DNA of 10,564 bases from JBNJEM01 sp051745935. GTDB lineage: Bacteria > Planctomycetota > Planctomycetia > Pirellulales > Pirellulaceae. This document shows positions 1 to 6,481 of this stretch, one piece after another. The DNA lies in the NCBI GenBank assembly GCA_051745935.1, contig JBNJEM010000243.1, forward strand, positions 1-10,564, given 5' to 3'. Positions within the stretch are counted from its first letter, which is position 1; every line of letters begins with the position of its first letter. The notes beneath the pieces were generated by a model. That model searched no databases. It was not told the origin of the DNA and worked only from the letters and a program-made list of their open reading frames with translations. The translations under genes and the position numbers were made by a program.

Positions 1-125
1 AAGTAATCGGCGTGCGATGGGTGAGCAACGGAACAACACTGCTCCGTTTCGCGAATTCCGAAATCGCCCCAAACTGACTGCTTTTTAGCAGCCCAGGAGC
101 CTCCCGGCGCTGACTCCCCGGTCAT

Positions 126-399
126 CGGTTAAACGTAACCGTTCACGAGCAAAAGACTAATGTCCGCGGACGTTCGCACGTCCGTTGCACATATTGAGGA
201 AAGGCTTTTCGAGGTGCAAATGCCACGGGCTTGTCCCGTGGTCCGTTACGTTCCACGCTACCGACGACGGGCAGGCGTGATGTGTCTGGCCGGTTTGTAG
301 CGGCGAGCGTGAACCACCACGGGACAAGCCCGTGGCATCCATGGGGGCCTTGCGTGTCCAGGTCATGTAGCGGCACCCGTGAACGGCTACGGTTAAACG
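126..399. mobile_element. MITE-like palindromic element with imperfect terminal inverted repeats
   Basis: No gene is seen in 1-392. The stretch 126-147 is an imperfect inverted copy of 378-399 (19 of 22 positions agree by my count), which gives the 274-bp block terminal inverted repeats. Inside it, the 19-bp palindrome CCACGGGCTTGTCCCGTGG occurs at 223-241 and again, on the opposite strand, at 317-335. A further hairpin with a 6-bp stem lies at 167-184 (CGGACG...CGTCCG). There is no coding capacity for a transposase, so the element would be non-autonomous. Its right end overlaps the last codons of the oxidoreductase gene, whose TAA is at 393-395. The stretch 294-390 recurs inverted at 4791-4887. 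Positions 1-125 hold nothing recognisable beyond a weak 5-bp-stem hairpin at 78-91. Confidence 0.55.
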
Positions 400-1712
400 T
401 TCGGGAGTTCGTAACCCTGGCGGCGGGGCCGATCGAGGAAGCGATTGGCATCGGGGTCGTCCGGAAACGTCTCCGATTCGGGATCCCATCGCAATCGACG
501 CCCGGTCCAGCGGGCGATATTGCCCAAGTGGCAAAGGATGGCGGAACGATGGCCGATCTCCACATCCGCGATGGGGCGAGTCCGTTCCCTGATGGCCTCG
601 AACCAATTCTCGATGTGGTTCTCGACGCGAGGCAAACGGGTCTTCAGCTGCGGCGGCGGCGTGTCGGCCAGTTCTGGCGGATTGCTGCGAACGTTGTTGT
701 TTCCGATCCGGATCTTGCCGGCGTCTCCGATGAATTCGCCTCCAGCCGCCGGGCCATTATCTTCCAAACGGATTTCGATGCCGTTCTCATACCGCATCCG
801 AACCCGCCGTCCTTGGCTCGTGGCCCGATTCCCCCGTTCACGGCTTTCAGGCTTCTTGTAGACGGGCGGATCCAGTTCGTCCCCTTCGCACCAGATCTCG
901 ACCGGTCCGGTATGATCCATTTCCAGCGCCCACTGGATCTGGTCAAACCCATGGGCGCCCGTGCCGGCCATTTCGCCCCCGGAGTAGGGTTGCAGCGAGA
1001 TCCAGCCTGGCCGCGAACGCTGGATGAAGATGTCAGGGTGGTAACCCACCGGTTCGGTCATTCCACACCAAGAGTTCCAGTCAAGCGATGAGGGAACTTC
1101 CTTGGCTTCGAAGTCCGCGTGCCAAGGGCTCGGGTAGTTCAGAATAATGACCGTGTGAATCTTCCCGGCCACCCCGTTTCGGACCAATTCGCAGCCGCGT
1201 CGATGACCGGACATCGAACGACGTTGGCTTCCCGTCTGTAACACTCGGCCGTGTTTGCGAACCGCGTCGACCAGCACTCGGCCTTCCCGGATTGTCAGCG
1301 ACAAGGGCTTTTCCAGGTAAATGTCTTTTTCCGCCTGACACGCATGCAAAGCAGGGCGGACGTGCCAGTGGTCGGGCGTGGCAATAAACACCGCGTCGAC
1401 ATCCTCCGCGTCCAGCAGATCGCGGTAATCCTGATAGGCCCGGCATGCCTGCTTGGCAGCCACCGCTTCAGCTCTGCCGAGATCAAAATCAGCGGCGGCG
1501 ACAATCCGGCCCGCGGGCGGAAGATTCATCAGCTGGTTCGCCCGGCGACCGGCGCCGATGTAACCGATGCCGATCCGATCGTTGGCGCCCATCCGACCTG
1601 CTCGCGCCAACACATGAGCAGGAATGCTCGTGAAGGTAACCACGCCGGCGCCGGCCGCCCGAAGACCGCGAGAAAGAAAACCCCGTCGATTGTATTGCCG
1701 CGACTTGTTCAT
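393..1712 (-). CDS. Tat-exported Gfo/Idh/MocA family oxidoreductase
   Basis: This 439-aa protein is probably an NAD(P)-dependent oxidoreductase acting on a sugar or polyol outside the cytoplasm. The N-terminus carries a twin-arginine signal (R9-R10-G-F-L, then an Ala/Gly/Val-rich segment to about residue 37). The Rossmann glycine motif is at residues 48-55 (GIGYIGAG). The family hallmark EKP is at 134-136, just after the IATPDHWH segment at 110-117. A GTGAHGFD segment at 250-257 supplies a conserved active-site-region histidine. The length and the signal fit the exported group of this family that is abundant in Planctomycetota. The ATG at 1712 follows a purine-rich GAGG/GAGGG stretch and gives a complete Tat signal. 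The epimerase gene lies upstream on the same strand and the two may share a transcript. The stop codon lies in the end of the MITE-like element, so the last few residues may be altered by its insertion. The substrate cannot be predicted. Confidence 0.9.
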   Translation of the reverse strand: MNKSRQYNRRGFLSRGLRAAGAGVVTFTSIPAHVLARAGRMGANDRIGIGYIGAGRRANQLMNLPPAGRIVAAADFDLGRAEAVAAKQACRAYQDYRDLLDAEDVDAVFIATPDHWHVRPALHACQAEKDIYLEKPLSLTIREGRVLVDAVRKHGRVLQTGSQRRSMSGHRRGCELVRNGVAGKIHTVIILNYPSPWHADFEAKEVPSSLDWNSWCGMTEPVGYHPDIFIQRSRPGWISLQPYSGGEMAGTGAHGFDQIQWALEMDHTGPVEIWCEGDELDPPVYKKPESRERGNRATSQGRRVRMRYENGIEIRLEDNGPAAGGEFIGDAGKIRIGNNNVRSNPPELADTPPPQLKTRLPRVENHIENWFEAIRERTRPIADVEIGHRSAILCHLGNIARWTGRRLRWDPESETFPDDPDANRFLDRPRRQGYELPNV

Positions 1713-1739
1713 GACCCTCGAGCCTCATTTCAAAACAGG

Positions 1740-1848
1740 TATAGTTCAGGCGGTTGGATCCTTCCGGGTGGAAAGCTGCTCGACGCAAGCCGTCCTGCCG
1801 TTGGTCGGACTCGCGGCGCAGAAAGTGATCCGGAACCGGTATAATTCC
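1740..1848 (-). repeat. 100-bp dispersed repeat, copy 1
   Basis: This unit sits in the 148-bp gap between the epimerase stop and the oxidoreductase start. It matches 5901-6008 in the same orientation, with about four of five positions identical by eye. Both copies start and end in a TATA(A/G/T)TTC-like octamer on the plus strand, and the distance between these octamers is exactly 100 bp in each copy. The best-conserved core, at 1786-1826, includes CAAGCCGTCCT and GTTGGTCGGACTCGCGGCG. It has no long inverted repeats and no obvious coding function. It could be a small transposable or recombinational repeat, or a processed RNA element. The copy lies directly ahead of the oxidoreductase ribosome-binding region and could influence its expression. 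Confidence 0.7.
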
Positions 1849-1860
1849 GTGACCGGCTGA

Positions 1861-2907
1861 TCATTCCCCCACATCCGAATCAATGCGCCCGGACTTGGTC
1901 AACTCAACACCGGTGCCGTTCACCGCCGGATAGACGCACCGACCGTGTTCCAAACGAACACCGGTGGCGATATCTTCAGCCAACAGCACCGCTCCATCCA
2001 TGTCAACATAGTCCAGCAAGGGCAACAGTTGCGCGATGGCGGAGATGCCGACGGTCGACTCAGTCATGCAACCGACCATCACCTCGAGGCCCAACTGCCG
2101 AGCTTGCTGGATCATGCGCCGCGCCGGGGTCAAGCCTCCACATTTGCTCAGCTTGATATTGATGCCATGGAAGTGCCCGTCGCACCGCCGCACATCGGAT
2201 TCGACAATACAGCTCTCATCAGCGATCACGGGCAACGCCGACTCTTGACAAACACGTTTCATCTCCTCCCACCGATCCGCCGCCATCGGTTGTTCAATGA
2301 ACTCCACGTTCAGACGCTTTAATTCTCGGGAATTTCGAATCGTCTCGTCAACCGTCCAGGCGCAATTCGCGTCCACGCGGAACACGGCATTCGTATACCG
2401 CCGTAGTTCACGCACGATATCCAGATCATGCCGGGTGCCTAACTTGATCTTGTAGATTGGCCAATCGGGAAACTCCCGCATTTTGTCCACCATGACATCG
2501 ATTTTGTCGATGCCGATCGTGTAGTCCGATACGGGTACGGCGTCGATGTCCAACCCCCACAGTCGATAGAGGGGCTCTCCCCGTAGCTTGCCCCACAGAT
2601 CGTGAGCGGCTTGATCCAACGCGCACTGTGCGAACGGGTTTGTTTCCAAGCGGCCATCCAGCCGGCGCCACAGTTGCGTTGGATCGACCTCCGCCTCCTT
2701 TTCGATGTCCGCCCGCACCGCCTCCAGCGCGGCGGCCATGTTGTCGAGCGTATACCCGTAATAGTCGTTGGTGGTTGCTTCCCCAAACCCGTGAAATCCA
2801 CGCTCAACCAGTTCCACGATAAGCGTGGGCTGCACCCGCGTCGACTCACGGGAAATCGTGAAAACGTGTCGCAACGGCAATTCGAAGGCGTGCAGTTGAA
2901 GTTTCAT
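1861..2907 (-). CDS. Dipeptide epimerase (L-Ala-D/L-Glu epimerase type), enolase superfamily
   Basis: This 348-aa protein belongs to the mandelate racemase/muconate lactonizing enzyme group of the enolase superfamily. It likely epimerises a dipeptide such as L-Ala-D-Glu released from peptidoglycan. The catalytic KxK is K153-I-K155. The Mg2+ ligands are D179 (FRVDAN), E205 (FIEQP) and D230 (VIADES). The second acid/base lysine is K252 (NIKLSK). The D302-M-D304 motif in YVDMDG matches the DxD that binds the dipeptide amino group in L-Ala-D/L-Glu epimerases, and it separates this enzyme from muconate cycloisomerases. An upstream in-frame start at 2946 would add 13 residues. I chose the ATG at 2907 because MKLQLHAFELPL is the usual family N-terminus. 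No signal peptide is seen, so it should be cytoplasmic. The exact dipeptide specificity is not determined by these motifs. Confidence 0.87.
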   Translation of the reverse strand: MKLQLHAFELPLRHVFTISRESTRVQPTLIVELVERGFHGFGEATTNDYYGYTLDNMAAALEAVRADIEKEAEVDPTQLWRRLDGRLETNPFAQCALDQAAHDLWGKLRGEPLYRLWGLDIDAVPVSDYTIGIDKIDVMVDKMREFPDWPIYKIKLGTRHDLDIVRELRRYTNAVFRVDANCAWTVDETIRNSRELKRLNVEFIEQPMAADRWEEMKRVCQESALPVIADESCIVESDVRRCDGHFHGINIKLSKCGGLTPARRMIQQARQLGLEVMVGCMTESTVGISAIAQLLPLLDYVDMDGAVLLAEDIATGVRLEHGRCVYPAVNGTGVELTKSGRIDSDVGE

Positions 2908-3007
2908 GTGACCATTCCGTCGCGGCGTTATGGCGTAATTGAGCAAGCGACCGGGGACCGTGTGGTAACAGTGAGCCTCAAAAGGAAGCCAGTGAAAAAG
3001 TCACACT

Positions 3008-3023
3008 CTTTAGCCATCTGAAG
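3008..3023 (-). repeat. 16-bp motif CTTCAGATGGCTAAAG, copy 1 (inverted)
   Basis: On the minus strand this reads CTTCAGATGGCTAAAG, one mismatch from the copy at 3418-3433. It points toward the epimerase gene, about 100 bp upstream of its start. It could be an operator or part of a larger dispersed repeat. Confidence 0.5.
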
Positions 3024-3192
3024 CAGAACACCAAACGGGCTGCCGCCGAGCCCCTCATAATACCCCCTGTGCCCCCGAAAAGCCAGAGTCCGCTCCGCCA
3101 CGTGTTGGAATCGGCATGCGATTGTCCAGCGGACGGCGCCCCGCGCGTTGCACGGAACCCTTTTCAAACCGTTGTCGCCCTCAACCGCTCCA

Positions 3193-3208
3193 CTTCAGAC
3201 GGTTAAAA
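3193..3208 (+). repeat. 16-bp motif CTTCAGACGGTTAAAA, copy 2
   Basis: This is a direct copy of the motif at 3418-3433, with 14 of 16 positions identical and exactly 225 bp between the two. Both copies are preceded by A, and the next bases upstream are C-rich or T-rich without further clear similarity. Confidence 0.45.
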
Positions 3209-3417
3209 ACTCAAACTGTAAGCTTCGCGTCTCGACTAGCTGGTAAAGCCCGGCTTTCGGCGCCTTTTCGGCCATGACTGCACCCGTCACGGGTTCAAAT
3301 TCGATCCACCTGGACACGACCTGAAACCAGGGCTTTTCCAGCGTCTGGGTCGTTCGAAGGGCGCGAAACGCTTACACTTTGAGTTAAAATGTTACTGATC
3401 ACGAAGCTGGGATTCTA

Positions 3418-3433
3418 CTTCAGACGGCTAAAG
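3418..3433 (+). repeat. 16-bp motif CTTCAGACGGCTAAAG, copy 3
   Basis: This copy ends 18 bp before the AAGGAG ribosome-binding site of the beta-helix gene, so it would lie in or next to its 5' untranslated region. Its position, and the related copy ahead of the epimerase gene, suggest a shared regulatory site. It may equally be a genome-wide repeat. Confidence 0.45.
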
Positions 3434-3451
3434 TGTTACAAGTTTTTTGCC

Positions 3452-3457
3452 AAGGAG
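3452..3457 (+). promoter_or_regulatory. Ribosome-binding site of the beta-helix gene
   Basis: AAGGAG lies 7 nt before the ATG at 3465. This decides the start against the in-frame TTG at 3447, which would place the Shine-Dalgarno sequence inside the gene. Confidence 0.8.
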
Positions 3458-3464
3458 AACCAAT

Positions 3465-4607
3465 ATGTATCCTCGACAGCTGCTCGTTCTGGTCGGCTTC
3501 TTTGCGTGGTGTGCCACTGTGGCCGCGCCAAGCGCCGGCAATAATGGGGATCCAACCGCCGATGTGGGAAACACTTCCGTGGAAATCGACGGGGAGGTGT
3601 ACGGCGCGAAGAGTGATCAGCGGGGTCCGATCGGCGGTGGCGATGGTTACGCCCGGCCCATTACCGGCGGGAACTATACCGCCACGACCCTGGAAGAACT
3701 GATCGAATCACTCGAGAAAGCAGAGGCCGGACAAATTGTATTCATGCCGGGCGAGACGGAGATCGATCTGACCACGTTCATCTACATCGACCAGTTTGTT
3801 CTTCAAATTCCCGAGGGCGTGACATTGGCGGGAGAACGGGGCCACGAAGGGTCGAAAGGGGCCCAGTTGACAAGCGACGCGCTCGATACGCCGATGATGA
3901 TCCAGGCGATGGGAGCGAACGTGCGGATCACCGGTTTGCGAATTCGCGGTCCCAATACGAAGCGATATTTGGAGCATCATCGGCGGGCGTTCGGCAAAGA
4001 GGGAAAAGGGCATTCGTACTACTATAAGTTCCCCACGCAGAATGGCATTCGAACGCGGCACGACGGTTTGGAAGTGGACAACTGCGACATTTCCGGTTTC
4101 GGGCATGCCGGAATCTTCTTGCGGGACGGCGAGGAGCACAAGGTCCATCACAACTATATTCACCACTGCCAATACAACGGCCTGGGGTACGGGGTGTCAC
4201 ACAACACCGCGTCCTCCGTGATTGAATTCAACCTGTTCGACAAGAATCGTCATTCCATCGCGGGGACGGGGCGTCCCGGTTGTTCTTATGTAGCCCGACA
4301 TAACGTGGAACTCGGTACGTCGCTCAGCCACTGTTTCGACATGCACGGCGGCCGCGACCGGAAGGACGATACCAATATCGCCGGTACCTCGATTGAAATC
4401 CACAACAACACGTTTCGCGCTCCCAAAACCCCCGTGGTCATTCGCGGCGTGCCCCAGGAAACGTGTGAAGTACACCACAATTGGTTTCCCAAGCACGCCG
4501 AACCCGCCAAGGCGGTCCGGGCAATGGAGCGAACCAGCGTGTTTCATAATGCCTACGGGTTGGACCCACCACGAATCGTGAAAGAAAAGAGTGGATCCGA
4601 GGGTTAG
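3465..4607 (+). CDS. Secreted right-handed parallel beta-helix protein
   Basis: This 380-aa protein has an N-terminal Sec-type signal (residues 1 to about 21, MYPRQLLVLVGFFAWCATVA then A). The ordered region starts near residue 69 with a pectate-lyase-like entry segment (TGGNYTATTLEELIESL...IVFMPGETEIDL). A series of beta-helix turns follows. Examples are VRITGLRIRG (153-162), GLEVDNCDISGFGHAGIFLRD (201-221), HKVHHNYIHHCQYNGLGYG (225-243), SSVIEFNLFDKNRHSIAG (250-267) and SIEIHNNTFRAPKTPVVIRG (309-328). Repeated N/H-rich turns (HHNYIHH, HNNTF, HHNWF) are typical of carbohydrate-binding or carbohydrate-cleaving beta-helices. I cannot point to a definite catalytic triad, so polysaccharide lyase or hydrolase activity is only likely. 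The stop overlaps the stop of a convergent gene fragment (TTAG, 4604-4607). Confidence 0.82.
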   Translation: MYPRQLLVLVGFFAWCATVAAPSAGNNGDPTADVGNTSVEIDGEVYGAKSDQRGPIGGGDGYARPITGGNYTATTLEELIESLEKAEAGQIVFMPGETEIDLTTFIYIDQFVLQIPEGVTLAGERGHEGSKGAQLTSDALDTPMMIQAMGANVRITGLRIRGPNTKRYLEHHRRAFGKEGKGHSYYYKFPTQNGIRTRHDGLEVDNCDISGFGHAGIFLRDGEEHKVHHNYIHHCQYNGLGYGVSHNTASSVIEFNLFDKNRHSIAGTGRPGCSYVARHNVELGTSLSHCFDMHGGRDRKDDTNIAGTSIEIHNNTFRAPKTPVVIRGVPQETCEVHHNWFPKHAEPAKAVRAMERTSVFHNAYGLDPPRIVKEKSGSEG

Positions 4608-4791
4608 GTGACGGATGGCCCGTCGTCACTCATGATTCCTTGCTCGATATTCAATTCCCTTGCCAGCCAGGGAAGCTGACGGTCGTCGCCGAGTTTGGTC
4701 AGGGCGAGGATGCCGCAGGTGCAGGAACGTGTAGGGGCTGTATCCCATGTGCTCGCCCACGCGAAAATCGGGCACGCCGGGCCATTTTTGG
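4604..4791 (-). pseudogene. Frameshifted C-terminal fragment of an unidentified gene
   Basis: Two minus-strand reading frames look coding and join near 4720-4735. The upstream one reads KWPGVPDFRVGEHMGYSPYT. The downstream one reads TCGILALTKLGDDRQLPWLA and continues RELNIEQGIMSDDGPSVT to a TAA at 4604-4606. One +1 or -1 shift would join them into a plausible C-terminus. At 4791 the upstream side is replaced by the palindromic repeat, so the body of the gene is gone. The TAA overlaps the beta-helix TAG in a tail-to-tail arrangement. I do not recognise the family, and the fragment rests on codon-like character and residue composition only. Confidence 0.45.
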
Positions 4792-4887
4792 TAGCCGTTC
4801 ACAGGTGCCGTTACACGGCCTGGACACGCAAGGCCCGCATGGATGCCACGGGCTTGTCCCGTGGTGGTTCACGCTCGCCGCTACAAA
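4791..4887 (-). repeat. Palindromic repeat, inverted copy of 294-390
   Basis: The reverse complement of this 97-bp block matches 294-390 with about five mismatches by my count. It contains the same 19-bp palindrome (4846-4864). It corresponds to the right half of the MITE-like element at 126-399, without the left half. It lies between two gene remnants, at what looks like a junction. Confidence 0.8.
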
Positions 4888-4894
4888 TCTCTGG

Positions 4895-5053
4895 TTATTC
4901 CCCGGATTCAATCTCTCCCGTGCGGCGAACGTCCAAGGTAATCAGGCGACGGACCACCGGGAACGGCCCCGAATCAGCGAAAACCTCTCCAACCGTATAG
5001 TCGTCAAATCGCCCAAAAAGGTAGCCGCTCCCGTTCGCCGAGTTGTTCGCCAC
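4895..5053 (-). pseudogene. Possible gene remnant or small ORF (52 codons)
   Basis: A minus-strand frame from a GTG at 5053 to a TAA at 4895 reads VANNSANGSGYLFGRFDDYT and then VGEVFADSGPFPVVRRLITL, ending DVRRTGEIESGE. The residue mix looks protein-like, and the frame ends a few bases from the edge of the palindromic repeat. No clear ribosome-binding site precedes the GTG, and a TAA lies just upstream in frame. It may be a C-terminal relic rather than a small gene. The function is unknown. Confidence 0.25.
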
Positions 5054-5233
5054 TGATCGTTACGGCAGCGGCGTGATATTCACGTTTCCACCTGAACGAA
5101 CCCGAAGCGACAGCTCGCGGCTTTCACCCCGTCCCACTCGAACTTTACTGGCATGTGTCGCGCCCCAAGGGCCAACTACGTCACAGCTCTCGCCGACGCC
5201 GCGGTGTGTGGGGCACGAAGCGGACAACGCCCG

Positions 5234-5262
5234 TTGGTCTCGACACAAATCCAGGGTACAAT
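5234..5262 (+). promoter_or_regulatory. Sigma70-like promoter of the small-ORF/protease cassette
   Basis: TTGGTC (5234-5239) and TACAAT (5257-5262) are separated by 17 bp. This pair lies 36 bp before the ATG of the 83-aa gene, which has its own AAGGAG at 5285-5290. Nothing else is recognised in 5054-5233. Confidence 0.5.
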
Positions 5263-5297
5263 TGGGATAGTTTCATGGCAAGGAAAGGAGCGCGGAT

Positions 5298-5549
5298 ATG
5301 GTATCGGCCGAGACGAAATCGGTTATTGATCGTGCCAAGCAGATTTACGTCAATCAACTGCAGAGGGACCTTGAAGCCAAGCACGTGGATCGGTTCGTTG
5401 CCATCGAGCCACAATCCGGCGAGTATTTCGTGGGCGATACGTTCGATGAGGCGGTGAAAGCCGCCAGGACGAAGTATCCGTCTCGTCTGTCGCACACCAT
5501 CAGGATCGGGCATCGGGCAGCGCTGCACATGGGAGGCTCGCAGCTGTGA
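5298..5549 (+). CDS. Small protein encoded ahead of a retropepsin-like protease
   Basis: This 83-aa protein starts at an ATG preceded by AAGGAG with a 7-nt gap. An N-terminal helix (residues 1-30, MVSAETKSVIDRAKQIYVNQ...) is followed by VAIEPQSGEYFVGDTFDEAV at 34-53. The C-terminal part (AARTKYPSRLSHTIRIGHRA, then ALHMGGSQL) closes the protein. The IEPxSGxYFxGxTxxEA and RIGHxAxxHxGG pattern is one I associate with small proteins encoded directly upstream of clan AA aspartic proteases in cyanobacteria and planctomycetes. Their biochemical role is unknown to me. The stop overlaps the GTG of the protease gene (GTGA, 5546-5549), which indicates translational coupling. The gene itself looks complete, although its partner is truncated. 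Confidence 0.75.
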   Translation: MVSAETKSVIDRAKQIYVNQLQRDLEAKHVDRFVAIEPQSGEYFVGDTFDEAVKAARTKYPSRLSHTIRIGHRAALHMGGSQL

Positions 5550-5740
5550 AGGGGGTCGTTGACGACAAGTTGCGAGCATTGCTTCGCGTTCCGGTGTGCG
5601 CATCACGCGATGCCGAGCGCAGCGACATACTCGTGTGGATCGACACGACGTTCAACGGAGGGTTGGTGATACCACGAAAGCAGATCGACGACTTGGGATT
5701 AGTGAAGGAGTCGTCCGTCAGGGATTTTATCAATTACTGA
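5546..5740 (+). pseudogene. Truncated clan AA (retropepsin-like) aspartic protease
   Basis: This frame starts at a GTG overlapping the upstream stop, with GGGAGG at 5531-5536 as ribosome-binding site, and encodes 64 residues. The retropepsin-type active-site strand is clear: LVWIDTTFNGGLVIP at 29-43, with catalytic D33 in D-T-T, followed by the IDDLGLV segment at 47-53. Related proteins are about 120 residues long, with a second beta-rich half and an ILGMxLL-type region. Here the sequence departs from the family after LVKESS (about residue 57) and ends in an unrelated AT-richer VRDFINY tail. The junction is near 5716. A retropepsin-like protease works as a dimer of complete subunits, so this product is very unlikely to be active. 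Confidence 0.65.
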
Positions 5741-6139
5741 ATTCCTCACGTCTTTAATTTCATAATCTTTGAAATGTGGAACAGGGCCAAGAATACCATA
5801 AATGCCCGAACTCCAGTCGGTATCATGCGTGAAATCGTTCAAATCGAATGACAAAGGAACGATATCCCCATCATCACTTAGATACCCAACACGGTGAGAA
5901 TATATTTCAGGCGGTTGGATTTTTCCGAATGGAGCGTTGCCCGACGCAAGCCGTCCTCCCGTTGGTCGGACTCGCGGCGGAGAAAGTCATCCGCGACCGG
6001 TATAGTTCACAGGATGTCCGTCGACCAGTATGTCTCCCTTTGCGACAGTTATCTCATGACCGCTCTTGTCATGAAACACAAGGAGAGCGACAATCAGCCA
6101 TTGCACGCCGAGAATGCAAACGAATCGCCATGAAACCAC
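5699..6139 (-). pseudogene. Minus-strand gene remnant interrupted by the 100-bp repeat
   Basis: Two coding-like stretches lie in the same minus-strand frame. The first runs from a GTG at 6139 and reads VVSWRFVCILGVQWLIVALL, then VFHDKSGHEITVAKGDILVD and GHPVNY; it includes one membrane-spanning segment at about residues 5-21. The frame then enters the 100-bp repeat and meets a TGA at 5987-5989. Beyond the repeat the same frame resumes with YSHRVGYLSDDGDIVPLSFD, then LNDFTHDTDWSSGIYGILGP and VPHFKDYEIKDVRN. This second part runs into the antisense of the truncated protease near 5716-5740 and stops at 5699. The DNA is more AT-rich than its neighbours. The likely origin is a small membrane-anchored protein gene that acquired the repeat and lost its 3' end. 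I do not recognise the family. Confidence 0.45.
5901..6008 (-). repeat. 100-bp dispersed repeat, copy 2
   Basis: This matches 1740-1848 in the same orientation. The TATA-containing end octamers start at 5901 and 6001, again 100 bp apart. The copy sits inside a minus-strand gene remnant. Removing 102 bp at a flanking TAT would restore one continuous frame (…VNY then SHRVGY…), so it looks inserted rather than ancestral to the site. Confidence 0.7.
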
Positions 6140-6164
6140 GATGGTTGGTTAACAACCGCAGGCG

Positions 6165-6440
6165 TCACGACTGCCCCGAATCACCGCTTTCCTTGTGAGC
6201 GGCCACCGAATCGCCCCTCAGGAAATTTCGGATAGCCTCCAAAGAAGCTCTCAGGATCGCTTCACCGAGCGGAACCATTCGGATATCAACGTAAGATCCC
6301 GCGTCCGGGACTCGTCCGTGCATCTTTTTGATTTCTTCGCGGAATTGGAGAACTAGGTCTTCTTCGTGTTCCTCTAGAAACATTGCCAAGTCACGTTTGA
6401 CCAGGGCAAAAAACTTTTTGCGCAGGAATTGTCTGATCAT
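6165..6440 (-). CDS. Small charged helical protein of unknown function
   Basis: This 91-aa protein starts at an ATG with GGAG five bases upstream. The N-terminus is basic and hydrophobic (MIRQFLRKKFFALVKRDLAM). An acidic helix follows (FLEEHEEDLVLQFREEIKKM, residues 21-40), then a middle segment GRVPDAGSYVDIRMVPLGEA (42-61) and an amphipathic helix ILRASLEAIRNFLRGD (62-77). It has no clear membrane segment and no enzyme motif. It lies 41 bp downstream of the 477-aa gene on the same strand, so the two are probably one transcript. A regulatory or accessory role for its larger neighbour is possible. I do not know the family. Confidence 0.65.
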   Translation of the reverse strand: MIRQFLRKKFFALVKRDLAMFLEEHEEDLVLQFREEIKKMHGRVPDAGSYVDIRMVPLGEAILRASLEAIRNFLRGDSVAAHKESGDSGQS

Positions 6441-6481
6441 GCTTTCTCCGGTCCCATTTCTTGAAGTGCCAGCCGATTACC

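Larger units (their letters stand above)
2908..3464. other. Divergent intergenic region
   Basis: This 557-bp stretch lies between the divergent starts of the epimerase and the beta-helix gene, and no coding region is convincing in it. It carries three copies of a 16-bp motif, listed separately. A TAAAAT at 3384-3389 resembles a -10 box for the plus strand, but I see no -35 box at a proper spacing. A run resembling a tRNA T-arm near 3292-3304 does not fold and is not a tRNA. Confidence 0.6.

Noticed and set aside
126..399. CRISPR array
   Set aside because: There are only two copies of the palindrome, on opposite strands, with no regular spacing, and no cas-like gene is present.
231..1091. Long plus-strand open frame opposite the oxidoreductase gene
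   Set aside because: It is antisense to a well-supported gene, starts inside the palindromic repeat and shows no family pattern.
2928..3167. 79-codon minus-strand frame upstream of the epimerase
   Set aside because: It overlaps the epimerase start region, has no convincing ribosome-binding site, and spans a copy of the 16-bp motif.
3252..3264. Terminator hairpin AAAGCC-C-GGCTTT
   Set aside because: A one-base loop cannot form a hairpin, and no U-tract follows.
3280..3310. tRNA-like T-arm (GGGTTCAAATTCGATCC)
   Set aside because: The flanking bases do not pair into a 5-bp stem, and no acceptor, D or anticodon arm lies upstream.
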